55,176 nucleotides of DNA, from assembly GCA_020628645.1 (NCBI GenBank), contig JAHDES010000041.1, positions 1 through 55,176 on the forward strand, written 5' to 3'. The first letter of the stretch is position 1. Every line of letters starts with the position of its first letter. This DNA comes from Saprospiraceae bacterium. GTDB taxonomy: Bacteria > Bacteroidota > Bacteroidia > Chitinophagales > Saprospiraceae. Position numbers and translations under genes: made by a program. This document shows, piece by piece, positions 42,060 to 50,474 of the stretch. Below the pieces are notes generated by a model. It did no database searches. It was not told the origin of the DNA and saw only the letters and a program-made list of their open reading frames with translations.

Positions 42060-43018
42060 TATTTTACAGGATTAATCGCTGTTAAGGTATAACCTTCTTC
42101 CCGAAGGAGTGCTACTACACCTATTGGTCCGCCCAGATGCCCTGCTCCTACTGCAAAAAAGGTAGGTTTATCATTCATTTGTTCTGCCATCACTGGAATC
42201 CAGTTGCGATTACGATTGTGGAGGAGTACATCTTCGAAATCTGCCATACCGCCACTTTCTTCCGAAGCAATCATTTTTTGCATGGCTCGAATATCTTGCT
42301 TTTTATACATTTCTACCATCATATCAAATTGTCCATCATCTGTTGTATCTTCTGCTTTGATGGATTCTACTAACATGACGGCTTGATCTTTATAAGGAAT
42401 GCTATCAAAAACACTCATTTGATACTCGGCTGTTTCTAAACCTGCCATTTCTTTTTCGGCTTTTTTTGCCATTTCCATGAATTCCATTTCATAAGAAACG
42501 ATGGAACTTGCTGTAGAGTCGCCTCCCATTCCGCCAAACCCGCCTTCAAACATATCCATATCACCTGAAGCAAAAATGGATAAGAACATAGGTTTTATTC
42601 GTTCCAATAAGAAAAGAGGCATCCCCATTTCTTTGAAATGTTCATCTACAACTTTATAATCTTCATCACTTAATAAATCTTTTAAGGTGACGCCATCTTT
42701 CATAAAAGCATCCATCATCAAAGACATTTGCGAACCAAAATCCATCATATCCTCTAAATTAATCTCAAAAGTAACGCGTTCACAAACATCAAAAGCTTCT
42801 TCTGTTTCATCTGTCAAAAAATAATCTTCTGAACCAATCATATGGATTGTACCATACAAATAGGATGGCGTGGATAATTCTTTTCCTTCAATTTTCCAGA
42901 GTAGTGCATTTTCATCTATTGTTGGTGCGTAGGAAGGGGCGGTTTGGGTATCCGTTTGGGCAACGCTTATGGTGATGAAAGCAATTGCTTGGAATAAACA
43001 TAAAAATAAAGATCTCAT
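42059..43018 (-). CDS. TraB/GumN family protein, exported
   Basis: 319 residues, signal peptide about 1-20 (LFLCLFQAIAFITISVAQ). The N-terminal motif ALLWKIEGKELSTPSYLYGTIHMIG and C-terminal FFAVGAGHLGGPIGVVALLREEGY are the two GxxH blocks of the TraB/GumN (Tiki-like) fold, implying a metal-dependent hydrolase or protease. An acidic Gly/Met-rich insertion (DMDMFEGGFGGMGGD) occurs in the middle. Periplasmic or surface location is inferred. It overlaps the gamma-carbonic anhydrase gene. Confidence 0.88.
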   Translation of the reverse strand: MRSLFLCLFQAIAFITISVAQTDTQTAPSYAPTIDENALLWKIEGKELSTPSYLYGTIHMIGSEDYFLTDETEEAFDVCERVTFEINLEDMMDFGSQMSLMMDAFMKDGVTLKDLLSDEDYKVVDEHFKEMGMPLFLLERIKPMFLSIFASGDMDMFEGGFGGMGGDSTASSIVSYEMEFMEMAKKAEKEMAGLETAEYQMSVFDSIPYKDQAVMLVESIKAEDTTDDGQFDMMVEMYKKQDIRAMQKMIASEESGGMADFEDVLLHNRNRNWIPVMAEQMNDKPTFFAVGAGHLGGPIGVVALLREEGYTLTAINPVK

Positions 43019-43031
43019 TTCGTAAATCTAG

Positions 43032-43964
43032 TTAATGTGAATTATCAATATCTTCTACGATACTGACTAATGTATAAATATCTTCAAAAAATTCTTTTAC
43101 TAAATCAAAACTTACATTTGATTGAAAAATAAAAGGTTCCAGTAGGTTTTTGGGTTCTGTTACAGCAATATAAATATTTTGTTCTATAAATGAAAGATAG
43201 ATTTCTTTCCCAGTTGTAAGTTTAAAATCTACCAATCGTTCTTGCAAATCAAAGGGTAAAAGTTCACGCATAAAAACATCTGCCGTGGCATAAGTACTAA
43301 AATGATCTTCAAATCCTTCTATAAAAAACTCATTTGAAGACTCAACTTTTTGTCCTTTTACTTGAATGAATTCTCGTACCGTTCGTGTCAAATATTGACG
43401 AAATGCTTTGGGTAGAATAAGCATTTTTCCTGTCAAAGGTCGTTTTGTTTCACTATGTAAAAACACACCACGGAACACATAGTTTAAACGGCTACGCACA
43501 CGAGAATATTCTCTAACGTTCAACTCACACAATTCAAAATCTAATTCTCCTATTTTACCACTGATCAAATCTTCGCCCTGATATTGTGGAGCAGCACTCG
43601 CAAAGATCATACTTTTATAAAACGTATCTTTTGGTATAAACGCGTGGGGTTGATAGGTTAATGTGCCGTAATTCACGCTATCATCGATGAAATCAAGGAT
43701 TAATTCGACCACACGTGGTTTGAAATTATCTCTGTATTGTTGAATTAAAAAAAGAAGATAGACAATAATGAGTCCAATAGGAATCATTAAAAAGAGGATA
43801 AAGGAAACGATATTGATATAAAATTCTAGAACAATAAGCCCTATTATCAGAAGACTCAAACCAAATAATAGCCACAATAAACGTTTTCGGCGACGCTCCA
43901 TTCGCATCAATTCAGGATGAATGGTATGATTGTAAAAAATACGAAAATCGTCTAGTCGTTGCAT
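43032..43964 (-). CDS. DUF3137-type membrane protein
   Basis: 310 residues. An N-terminal cytosolic helix (RMERRRKRLL), then two membrane helices (about 28-48 and 52-70), then a cytosolic beta-rich domain with SVNYGTLTYQPHAFIPKDTF, LISGKIGELDFELCELNV, FRGVFLH and FFIEGFEDHFSTYATADVF. This pattern fits the DUF3137 family (the second motif is reminiscent of PH-like folds). Function unknown. It lies 13 nt from the TraB gene, in the same orientation. Confidence 0.78.
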   Translation of the reverse strand: MQRLDDFRIFYNHTIHPELMRMERRRKRLLWLLFGLSLLIIGLIVLEFYINIVSFILFLMIPIGLIIVYLLFLIQQYRDNFKPRVVELILDFIDDSVNYGTLTYQPHAFIPKDTFYKSMIFASAAPQYQGEDLISGKIGELDFELCELNVREYSRVRSRLNYVFRGVFLHSETKRPLTGKMLILPKAFRQYLTRTVREFIQVKGQKVESSNEFFIEGFEDHFSTYATADVFMRELLPFDLQERLVDFKLTTGKEIYLSFIEQNIYIAVTEPKNLLEPFIFQSNVSFDLVKEFFEDIYTLVSIVEDIDNSH

Positions 43965-43996
43965 GACTAAGTGTTATTAGTACAACTTGTGGATAC

Positions 43997-44038
43997 AAAA
44001 ATTCCTGTTTGAACGGTATGTTTCAAACAGGAATTTTT
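43997..44038 (-). terminator. Terminator of the parA-RHH operon
   Basis: A perfect 17-bp stem (43997-44013/44022-44038) with an 8-nt loop and terminal T-run on the minus strand, 20 nt beyond the stop of the RHH gene. Confidence 0.9.
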
Positions 44039-44058
44039 GTCTTGGAGAAATCCTATCA

Positions 44059-44559
44059 TTAAGTAGTTGATCCATTCTTTTTTTCATAATCATCAATAAA
44101 CTCAGAAACTACATCTCCAATAATATCTTTTAGATAAACGCGCTGTTGCTTAGCAATTTGCTTTAATCTGGCTAGTTTCTCACGATCAAAAATAAAGGTG
44201 ACGCGTTTTTTCATTTTAGCACTCAAGTCATCTCCATCATCTGTTCGTCGTATCAAGGCATCTAGCCCCGTTAAAGCAGAGCGTCGTTCGCGTCGAGACG
44301 GAGATATTTTAGATTTATCTTTTACTATTTTATTAACTTTATCCTCCAAAGTTTCTTTAAGTGCATCTTCAAACAGCGAATCTAAATCAGAGGTGAAATT
44401 TTTAGACGATCTTTTCTTTTTATTTTTAGGGCGTTCTTTTCTAATAACTTTTTCAACTGTTGTTTCCACCAATAATGGACTTTCCTCTTGTAAATCGCCT
44501 CCTGCAGGATCACTTCCAAATAGACTTTCTAAACCATCTTTAAACTTTTTCTTACTCAC
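44059..44559 (-). CDS. ParA-partner with C-terminal ribbon-helix-helix domain
   Basis: 166 residues, highly charged. The N terminus KKKFKDGLESLFGSD and an internal SDLDSLFEDALKET look like short interaction motifs within a disordered basic region. The last ~50 residues (KRVTFIFDREKLARLKQIAKQQRVYLKDII) form one strand and two helices, a ribbon-helix-helix DNA-binding domain like ParG/omega/CopG. It directly follows the ParA gene, replacing ParB. It may bind a centromere-like site or its own operator; an imperfect 20-bp palindrome sits at 44581-44600 just before its start. No ParB CTPase motif is present. Confidence 0.78.
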   Translation of the reverse strand: MSKKKFKDGLESLFGSDPAGGDLQEESPLLVETTVEKVIRKERPKNKKKRSSKNFTSDLDSLFEDALKETLEDKVNKIVKDKSKISPSRRERRSALTGLDALIRRTDDGDDLSAKMKKRVTFIFDREKLARLKQIAKQQRVYLKDIIGDVVSEFIDDYEKKNGSTT

Positions 44560-44580
44560 AATAAATATGTTGGGGAATTA

Positions 44581-44600
44581 CTAAACGGTAGTCCATTTAG
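44581..44600. promoter_or_regulatory. Imperfect 20-bp palindrome upstream of the RHH gene
   Basis: CTAAACGG-TAGT-CCATTTAG, one mismatch between the arms, centred about 30 nt before the RHH start codon. Candidate operator or centromere half-site for an RHH dimer pair. Confidence 0.35.
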
Positions 44601-44631
44601 CTATCCTAGTTCTCAAATAGTGTGTTTTCTT

Positions 44632-45411
44632 TTAAGCTGTTGTAGTAGCTACCTTTTGTGTCATTCCAGTACGTTCTAAAATTTCCTTACTTAAACTCAA
44701 GTAGTCTTTTGCACCTTTGCTTTTCTTATTATAAGAAAAAATGTCTTGGCGTTGAGCAGGAGCTTCAGCAAGTGCAACATTATCACGAATGAGCGTTTTG
44801 AATACCTTTTCTCCGAAATATTTTTTGATTGTTTCTACTACATCACGATTCAAAACTTTACGTTTGTCATACATTGTAGCAATTACCCCACCGATAACCA
44901 ATCGCTTGTTCAAACGGAAACGTACTTTATCAATGACTTGTTTGATTTTGGCTAAGCCTTGCAAAGCTAAAAACTCCGTTTGAAGTGGAATATAAACATA
45001 ATCACTACTTGTGAGTGCATTTAACGTGAGCAAGCCAAGAGATGGTGGGCAATCAATGATGATAAAATCATATTGTTCCAATACAGGCTCAAATAATTCC
45101 CGTAGAATAAACTCGCGCCCAGCTTCATTAATCAATTCCATTTCAGCACCAGATAAATCCAGTGTAGATGTAATAACATCCACATTAGGCTTTACATTGT
45201 AAGGTACTAGCTCGCTTTCGCCGCGAACGGCCTCATAAATGGTATAACGTTGTCTTGGAATACCTAACGATAAAGTTAGATTGGCTTGTGGATCAAGGTC
45301 GATGAGCAATACGCGCATACCTAGCTCTGCTAATCCTGCTCCAATATTAATGGCACTTGTGGTCTTACCTACTCCTCCTTTGTGGTTGAGCAAAGAGATG
45401 ATCTTTCCCAT
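44632..45411 (-). CDS. parA: ParA/Soj family partition ATPase
   Basis: 259 residues. The deviant Walker A block NHKGGVGKTTSAINIGAGLA (residues about 9-28) has the signature Lys of the ParA/MinD class; LLIDLDPQANLTLSLG and DFIIIDCPPSLGLLTLNAL are the A' and B motifs. ATP-dependent dimers bind DNA or nucleoid and move a cargo via the partner, here probably the RHH protein encoded next. No N-terminal HTH, so type Ib-like. It is the upstream gene of the minus-strand block and lies 225 nt from the right dispersed repeat. Confidence 0.93.
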   Translation of the reverse strand: MGKIISLLNHKGGVGKTTSAINIGAGLAELGMRVLLIDLDPQANLTLSLGIPRQRYTIYEAVRGESELVPYNVKPNVDVITSTLDLSGAEMELINEAGREFILRELFEPVLEQYDFIIIDCPPSLGLLTLNALTSSDYVYIPLQTEFLALQGLAKIKQVIDKVRFRLNKRLVIGGVIATMYDKRKVLNRDVVETIKKYFGEKVFKTLIRDNVALAEAPAQRQDIFSYNKKSKGAKDYLSLSKEILERTGMTQKVATTTA

Positions 45412-45635
45412 AAATGTATGTTCTTTTTCAGACTGTAGGTAAATATAAAAAATACCGTTTCGTCTATTTTATAGAATGTTTTGTTGTCTTAAATCTTTAA
45501 TTAAAAGATTTCCTTCTTAAAGGTGAAATTAATGAAATATTAATAAGTTCTATAATAATTTCTAAAAATAGTTCAAATCAATTGTTCACTAAGGGTATTT
45601 GCAATTATCGAACCAAATTTATTAAGAAAATTTCT

Positions 45636-45792
45636 ATATGAAACGAGCATGATATTTATTAATCATAATTTAACACACAAGGGTTATGATTAAAAAATAT
45701 TATGCGAGAACGAAGTGGTTACATTTGCGCAGAAATTTTGCTGTAAAATGTAATCACAGCAAAATTTTAAACGGATGAAAAGAAAATAAGGC
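45636..45792 (+). repeat. Dispersed repeat, right copy
   Basis: Begins ATATGAAACGAGCATGATAT and matches the reverse complement of 40351-40549 in several blocks. It lacks the 36-37 nt insert of the left copy and includes a 12-bp perfect stem (AAATTTTGCTGT at 45733-45744, complement at 45756-45767). No protein is encoded. Confidence 0.85.
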
Positions 45793-45894
45793 TTTTTAAA
45801 ACTATAAATTCATACAACAAAAAATAATACATAAAAAATAATGAAAATATTTGTTTGAAAAAATATTTTGTTTTAACTTAGTGGCAGAATTAAA

Positions 45895-45906
45895 ACTATT
45901 TATAGT
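45895..45906. promoter_or_regulatory. Possible operator of the S24 regulator
   Basis: ACTAT-TT-ATAGT with perfect 5-bp arms lies 31 nt upstream of the regulator's ATG, where an autorepressing dimer would bind. Confidence 0.25.
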
Positions 45907-45937
45907 AAACTAAGCTTTGAACTAAAATTTATTTCTT

Positions 45938-46669
45938 ATGATACGAGAAGATCGAATAGAATTAAACGACCGATTTATGAAGGTTTTTGAGTTGCTGGAA
46001 GAACGTGGTGAAATTGTGAAAAATGATCGAAATGGACGCGGCATGGGTGATTTTGCCCAAAAAATCCTTGGCAATCGTGCTTATGGACACATTATCCGTG
46101 CTTTTCTCAATCCAAAAGATAAACGGGTAATTGATTATCATCAAGCTCGTACACTTTGCCGCTTGTACGGTGTAAATGAAGAATATCTTATTGATGGTAT
46201 TGGTACGCCATTTGGCTTTGATCTACCTCGATCTACAACTGCTGATGTCCCTGTGAATTTAGGGAATATTCTCTTCACCACTGTTGAAGCATTTGCAGGT
46301 ACTGCTATTGATACAGGTACTGCTGCGCCAGAAGATTTAGAATATTTTGCAATTCCTGGTATTTCTGGAAATGGATTAGTGGCTTTCCCTATTCATGGAA
46401 ATAGTATGGAGCCTGTCATTATGGATGGCGATATTGTAATTTGTAAAGAAGTAAGTAGTCTTAGAGATGTTATTGATAATGAGATTTATGCTGTGAAGCA
46501 AAATGGCGCAATTTGGATCAAGTACTTACAACGTATATATGACCATAAAAAACGAGTTCGAAGCTTAAAATTGATCTCTGCCAATTACTTGGAACACGAC
46601 CCATTTGAGGAAGAAGTCAATGAATATACCCGATTGTATAAAGTGATTAGCCGTATCAATAAATTATAA
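45938..46669 (+). CDS. LexA/CI-type S24 self-cleaving transcription regulator
   Basis: 243 residues. N-terminal helices (about 10-90) look like a phage-CI/XRE HTH (GDFAQKILGNRAYGHIIRAFL, ARTLCRLYGVNEEYLIDGIG). The C-terminal S24 peptidase has the candidate cleavage dipeptide Ala120-Gly121 (TVEAFAGTAID), nucleophile Ser156 (PIHGNSMEPVIMDGD) and base Lys195 (IWIKYLQRI). Spacings of 36 and 39 are close to those of E. coli LexA (35 and 37). In known relatives, RecA filaments trigger self-cleavage and derepression after DNA damage. There are no phage genes nearby. It is monocistronic with a downstream terminator. Its regulon is unknown. Confidence 0.88.
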   Translation: MIREDRIELNDRFMKVFELLEERGEIVKNDRNGRGMGDFAQKILGNRAYGHIIRAFLNPKDKRVIDYHQARTLCRLYGVNEEYLIDGIGTPFGFDLPRSTTADVPVNLGNILFTTVEAFAGTAIDTGTAAPEDLEYFAIPGISGNGLVAFPIHGNSMEPVIMDGDIVICKEVSSLRDVIDNEIYAVKQNGAIWIKYLQRIYDHKKRVRSLKLISANYLEHDPFEEEVNEYTRLYKVISRINKL

Positions 46670-47128
46670 ATCCATCAAACCGAAAAATTGGGTTAATAAC
46701 GGTCAAATGATTAATCACAAAGAAATTAATATCCTGCTGTTTTTCTCAAAGTAATCTCTTGTTAAGTTAAGTTTACTTTGAAATGATGAAGCGCTCTTCT
46801 AGTGTAGAAAGAGCGTTTTTTATTTTCTATAAAAGAGAAAGAGCATCTCAAAAATAGAACCCTAGTTGCCATTATTGTGTAATTCTTTTTTGATTTATAT
46901 CAAAATACAATATTGTCAGCTTTTTTTCTTTCCTACCGAAAAGTTGGTATTGTATTGGATGTTTATAAATATTACACTTAAATTCGCACTACGAATAAAG
47001 CAAGTTTCTTTTCTAATTCGTACATGCGTTAACTTCATAGTTCTAATTCACTTCGTCTTGACAATTAATTCATTGAATTTGCTTTAAAGTAATTTCTTAT
47101 CAAAAACATCGTAATCACATTTAGACAC
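46670..47128. other. Intergenic region before the second secreted protease gene
   Basis: It contains the terminator at 46792-46821 and then AT-rich sequence without a credible gene. TGAATTTG at 47074-47081 is a 7/8 -7 element candidate for the protease gene, without a clear -33 partner. Confidence 0.5.
46792..46821 (+). terminator. Terminator after the S24 regulator gene
   Basis: CGCTCTT-CTA pairs with TAG-A-AAGAGCG (one bulge, GTG loop), followed by six T. Confidence 0.8.
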
Positions 47129-50100
47129 ATGAAAGCCTTTTTAAATACTCTGATATTTATCCTCTTTTTTCAAACGGCTTTTTCCCAAACCGATGCAAGA
47201 ATCGCAAAAGGAACACTTCCCATTGAAAAAATCGAAAAAATGGTCATGCCAAAACAAGATAATGACCGTTTATTGGAACAAGAACTCAAAGAACGAAAAC
47301 CTGGAAGAGCTGACCATTTTGCTGTACCTATGGAGGTTTTTATCACCCCTAGCACTCATGGAACATGGGAAAAACTCATGGATGGCAAATCTGTATGGCG
47401 AGTCCGCATTCAGTCAGAAGGAGCAAAATCTCTTAATCTTGGATTCACAAAATATCTGATGCCAAAAGGTGGAAAAATGATTATGTATTCTGCCAATCAA
47501 CAAGAGGTACAAGGTCCATTCACCCCCGCAGATAATGAAGAGCATGAACAATTGTGGACCCCCATTATCGAAAGTGATGATTTGATCGTAGAAGTTCAAT
47601 TACCATTTGATCAAAAAAATGAGCTTAGGCTAGAATTAAAATATATCAACCATGATTTTATAGGCTTTCGGCAGTTGAATTCTGGTAGTTGCAATCTTGA
47701 TGTAATTTGTGGAGAAGAAGATGGATGGGGCATAGTAGATGAATACCGTGATATTATCCAATCCGTTGCCTTCATGCATGTTAATGGTTCTGCTAATTGT
47801 ACAGGCTTCTTAGTTAATAATACTAGTCAAGACTGTCGTCCTTATTTTATGACGGCTTATCATTGTGGTGTAAGAGCTGGAGATGCCCCTACTCTAGTAA
47901 CCTACTGGAATTTTCAGAATAGCGAATGTCGCCAACCTAATTCTGCAGCAAGTGGACAATCTGGAGATGGACAATTAAACACTTTCAATTCTGGTTCTGT
48001 TTTACGTGCAGAATGGAGCGATACTGATTTTACTTTACTTGAATTAGATGATCCAGTAGTATTAGAAGCAGAAGCTTATTTTGCAGGATGGGATGCTACG
48101 AATACCATCCCACAAAGTGCTATAGCTGTACATCATCCCAGCAATTGTGAAAAAAGAATCTCTTTTGAAAATGATCCTTTATATCCAGGAGAATGGGGTG
48201 ATGGAGACACTAATATCCCAAATGGGAATCACCTTATTGTTCCCGATTGGGATATAGGAACAACAGAAGGTGGTTCTTCTGGTTCACCACTATTTAATGC
48301 CAACAAGCAAGTCGTTGGTCAATTACACGGCGGAGCTGCTGCTTGTGGAAATGATGAATATGATTCGTATGGATGGTTTTATTATTCTTGGGAAGGTGGT
48401 GGAACACCACAATCTCGATTGAAAGATTGGCTTGACCCAAATAATACGGGTCTTATGTCTATTAATGGCAAAAATTGCAACTTTTTTGTAGAGGCTAGTC
48501 AAACTAATTTTGAAATTTGTAATTCGATTAATACCGTTGATCTTGAGATTACTCCTAGCGATAATTTTATTAACCCTACGGCTCTTTCTGTTGTCAATTT
48601 ACCTGCTGGTATGATGGCAAACTTTGAAAATCCTACAGTAAACCCCGGCACTTCAACTACGCTTACTTTATCTAATTTTGGAAGCCTTGCTGCGGGAGAA
48701 TACAATCTAAAAATAGAAGCTACAGATGGGACAGAAACAGGTGATGTTGATATTATCATTATTTTATATGATGGAGTTCCTGCATTACCAAATCTCAATA
48801 GTCCAACAGATATGGCAATGGGCGTAACGACGATGCCTAACTTTTCTTGGAACACTGACGATAATGTTGCTAGTTATACCTTAGAATTAGCAACCGATGC
48901 CAGTTTTATGAATATTGTAGCTTCTGAAACCGATATAATGGGCAATACTTTAATGAGTCCTACAATACTAAATGCTATCACTACCTATTATTGGCGAGTA
49001 ATGCCTGTAAATGAATGTGGTTCTGGAGCTTGGTCAGATGTTTTTTCTTTTACAACAGCAAATATTCAATGTAATACTGTAACTCCAAATGATTTGCCTA
49101 TTGAAATAAGTGATGGTGGTCCAAACGATATTGAATCCTCTTTAGAAATCCTTACAGATGGAGAAATTGTTGATGTCAATGTCAACAATGTAAAAGGTAT
49201 ACACACTTATGTGAGTGATTTAACTGTAATTTTAATAAGCCCTGCTGGTACAGAGATCGTTCTTTGGGATAATAAATGTGATGATTTAGATAATTTCGAT
49301 ATTGGCTTCGATGATGAATCCTTAAATAATACTTTTCCTTGTCCACCAACATCTGGATCGATAGTTCGACCCCAAGGAAGTTTATCTAGTTTTAATGGTG
49401 AAAATGCCATGGGTACTTGGACATTACGTATCGAAGATGGCTTTAATTTAGATGGAGGCAGCTTAGATCAATGGGCCTTACAAATTTGTATTATACCTTC
49501 TAACGCAATTTCACTTTCATCCTCTATAACTACAGCTTCTCTTTGTACAAGTGAGGATGAGCTTAATTTTAATCTTCAAGTTGGTGGTGGCTTCAATAAT
49601 CCTGTAAGTATTAGTTCAAGTGTCAATCCATCTGCACCTTTTACAATAAGCTATGATTCTGACGAAACCAATGTTTCTCCAGGTTCAAATATTGGTGTAA
49701 CTATTAGTAATATAGGCGGTGTAAATATTGATGATTATATTTTCACATTTACAGCAAATGACGGTACTAATACTGAAAGTACAACTGTAGGATTACTAAT
49801 TAATGATATTCCAAATGCTCCTTTATTAAACTCGCCTTTAAATGGAGCGACTAATGTTGCACTAGAGCCAACTTTTTCTTGGACTAATGTTGCTACAGGT
49901 TCTGGTTATACTATTGAAATAGCAACAGATAATAATTTCAATTCAGTTGTGGCTAGTGAAGCACTAAATGGCACTTCTTTTACGACTACTTCACTTCAAG
50001 ATAATACACAATATTTTTGGCAAGTCACTGCTACAAATGAATGTGGAACGGCTTTTTCCGATGTATTTAGCTTTACAACAGAAGAAAGTAATAGTATTCA

Positions 50101-50362
50101 AACCTTAGATGGTACGCTATTACAATTATCTCCAAATCCAACCAATGGATTAGTTAATCTAAAATTTGGACCATCTTTTGCGGAAGAATTGAAAATAAAC
50201 TTGATGACCATAGATGGTAAAGTATTAAATCATTGGACGATAGAAAATCCAAATGATTTATTTACTATCGATTTATCAAATTATATTAATGGAATTTATC
50301 TGATCCGCTTAATAACTGATAAAGGGATACTTACCAAACGAATCGTTTTAGCTAAAGAGTAA
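47129..50362 (+). CDS. Secreted lysyl-endopeptidase-like protease with FN3-like repeats, P-domain and T9SS CTD
   Basis: 1077 residues, signal peptide about 1-19. After a pro-region, an S1 domain has His245 (MTAYHC), Asp300 (SDTDFTLLEL) and Ser384 (EGGSSGSPLF). HHPSNCEKRISFENDPL and GQLHGG are shared with the protease at 10129-12531. Two FN3-like repeats (FSWNTDDNVASYTLELATDA and FSWTNVATGSGYTIEIATDN) flank a P-domain (GIHTYVSDLTVILISP to MGTWTLRIEDG). The C terminus is a classic type A T9SS sorting domain (LSPNPTNGLVNLKF, LMTIDGKVLNHW, YINGIYLIRLITDKG). It should be secreted across the outer membrane to degrade extracellular protein. A terminator follows. Confidence 0.9.
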   Translation: MKAFLNTLIFILFFQTAFSQTDARIAKGTLPIEKIEKMVMPKQDNDRLLEQELKERKPGRADHFAVPMEVFITPSTHGTWEKLMDGKSVWRVRIQSEGAKSLNLGFTKYLMPKGGKMIMYSANQQEVQGPFTPADNEEHEQLWTPIIESDDLIVEVQLPFDQKNELRLELKYINHDFIGFRQLNSGSCNLDVICGEEDGWGIVDEYRDIIQSVAFMHVNGSANCTGFLVNNTSQDCRPYFMTAYHCGVRAGDAPTLVTYWNFQNSECRQPNSAASGQSGDGQLNTFNSGSVLRAEWSDTDFTLLELDDPVVLEAEAYFAGWDATNTIPQSAIAVHHPSNCEKRISFENDPLYPGEWGDGDTNIPNGNHLIVPDWDIGTTEGGSSGSPLFNANKQVVGQLHGGAAACGNDEYDSYGWFYYSWEGGGTPQSRLKDWLDPNNTGLMSINGKNCNFFVEASQTNFEICNSINTVDLEITPSDNFINPTALSVVNLPAGMMANFENPTVNPGTSTTLTLSNFGSLAAGEYNLKIEATDGTETGDVDIIIILYDGVPALPNLNSPTDMAMGVTTMPNFSWNTDDNVASYTLELATDASFMNIVASETDIMGNTLMSPTILNAITTYYWRVMPVNECGSGAWSDVFSFTTANIQCNTVTPNDLPIEISDGGPNDIESSLEILTDGEIVDVNVNNVKGIHTYVSDLTVILISPAGTEIVLWDNKCDDLDNFDIGFDDESLNNTFPCPPTSGSIVRPQGSLSSFNGENAMGTWTLRIEDGFNLDGGSLDQWALQICIIPSNAISLSSSITTASLCTSEDELNFNLQVGGGFNNPVSISSSVNPSAPFTISYDSDETNVSPGSNIGVTISNIGGVNIDDYIFTFTANDGTNTESTTVGLLINDIPNAPLLNSPLNGATNVALEPTFSWTNVATGSGYTIEIATDNNFNSVVASEALNGTSFTTTSLQDNTQYFWQVTATNECGTAFSDVFSFTTEESNSIQTLDGTLLQLSPNPTNGLVNLKFGPSFAEELKINLMTIDGKVLNHWTIENPNDLFTIDLSNYINGIYLIRLITDKGILTKRIVLAKE

Positions 50363-50385
50363 TACCACCCCCCAACGGTTACACC

Positions 50386-50427
50386 AAAAGAGATAGTTAG
50401 TACACCTGGCTATCTCTTTTTGTTTTT
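50386..50427 (+). terminator. Terminator after the second protease gene
   Basis: AAAAGAGATAG (50386-50396) pairs with CTATCTCTTTT (50410-50420), followed by TGTTTTT. Confidence 0.8.
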
Positions 50428-50454
50428 AATCCATCAGGTATTCCATTATCTTTG
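50423..50454 (+). promoter_or_regulatory. Promoter of the M20 amidohydrolase gene
   Basis: TTTT (50423-50426), 20 nt, then TATCTTTG (50447-50454), an exact TAnnTTTG; start near 50461, 14 nt before the ATG. It overlaps the tail of the preceding terminator. Confidence 0.5.
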
Positions 50455-50474
50455 CAATCCTAAAAGAAAATGAT

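Larger units (their letters stand above)
45412..45937. other. Intergenic region between divergent parA and S24 regulator genes
   Basis: No gene. It contains the right copy of the dispersed repeat (45636-45792), AT-rich spacer and a short palindrome ACTAT-TT-ATAGT at 45895-45906 close to the regulator's start. No exact TAnnTTTG element was found for either gene. Confidence 0.6.

Noticed and set aside
45938-46669. Prophage marker
   Set aside because: The CI/LexA-like gene stands alone; no integrase, structural or lysis genes occur in the window.
46866-47087. 73-codon plus-strand frame in the gap before the second protease
   Set aside because: AT-driven hydrophobic composition (Phe/Ile/Leu), no conserved motif and no ribosome site.
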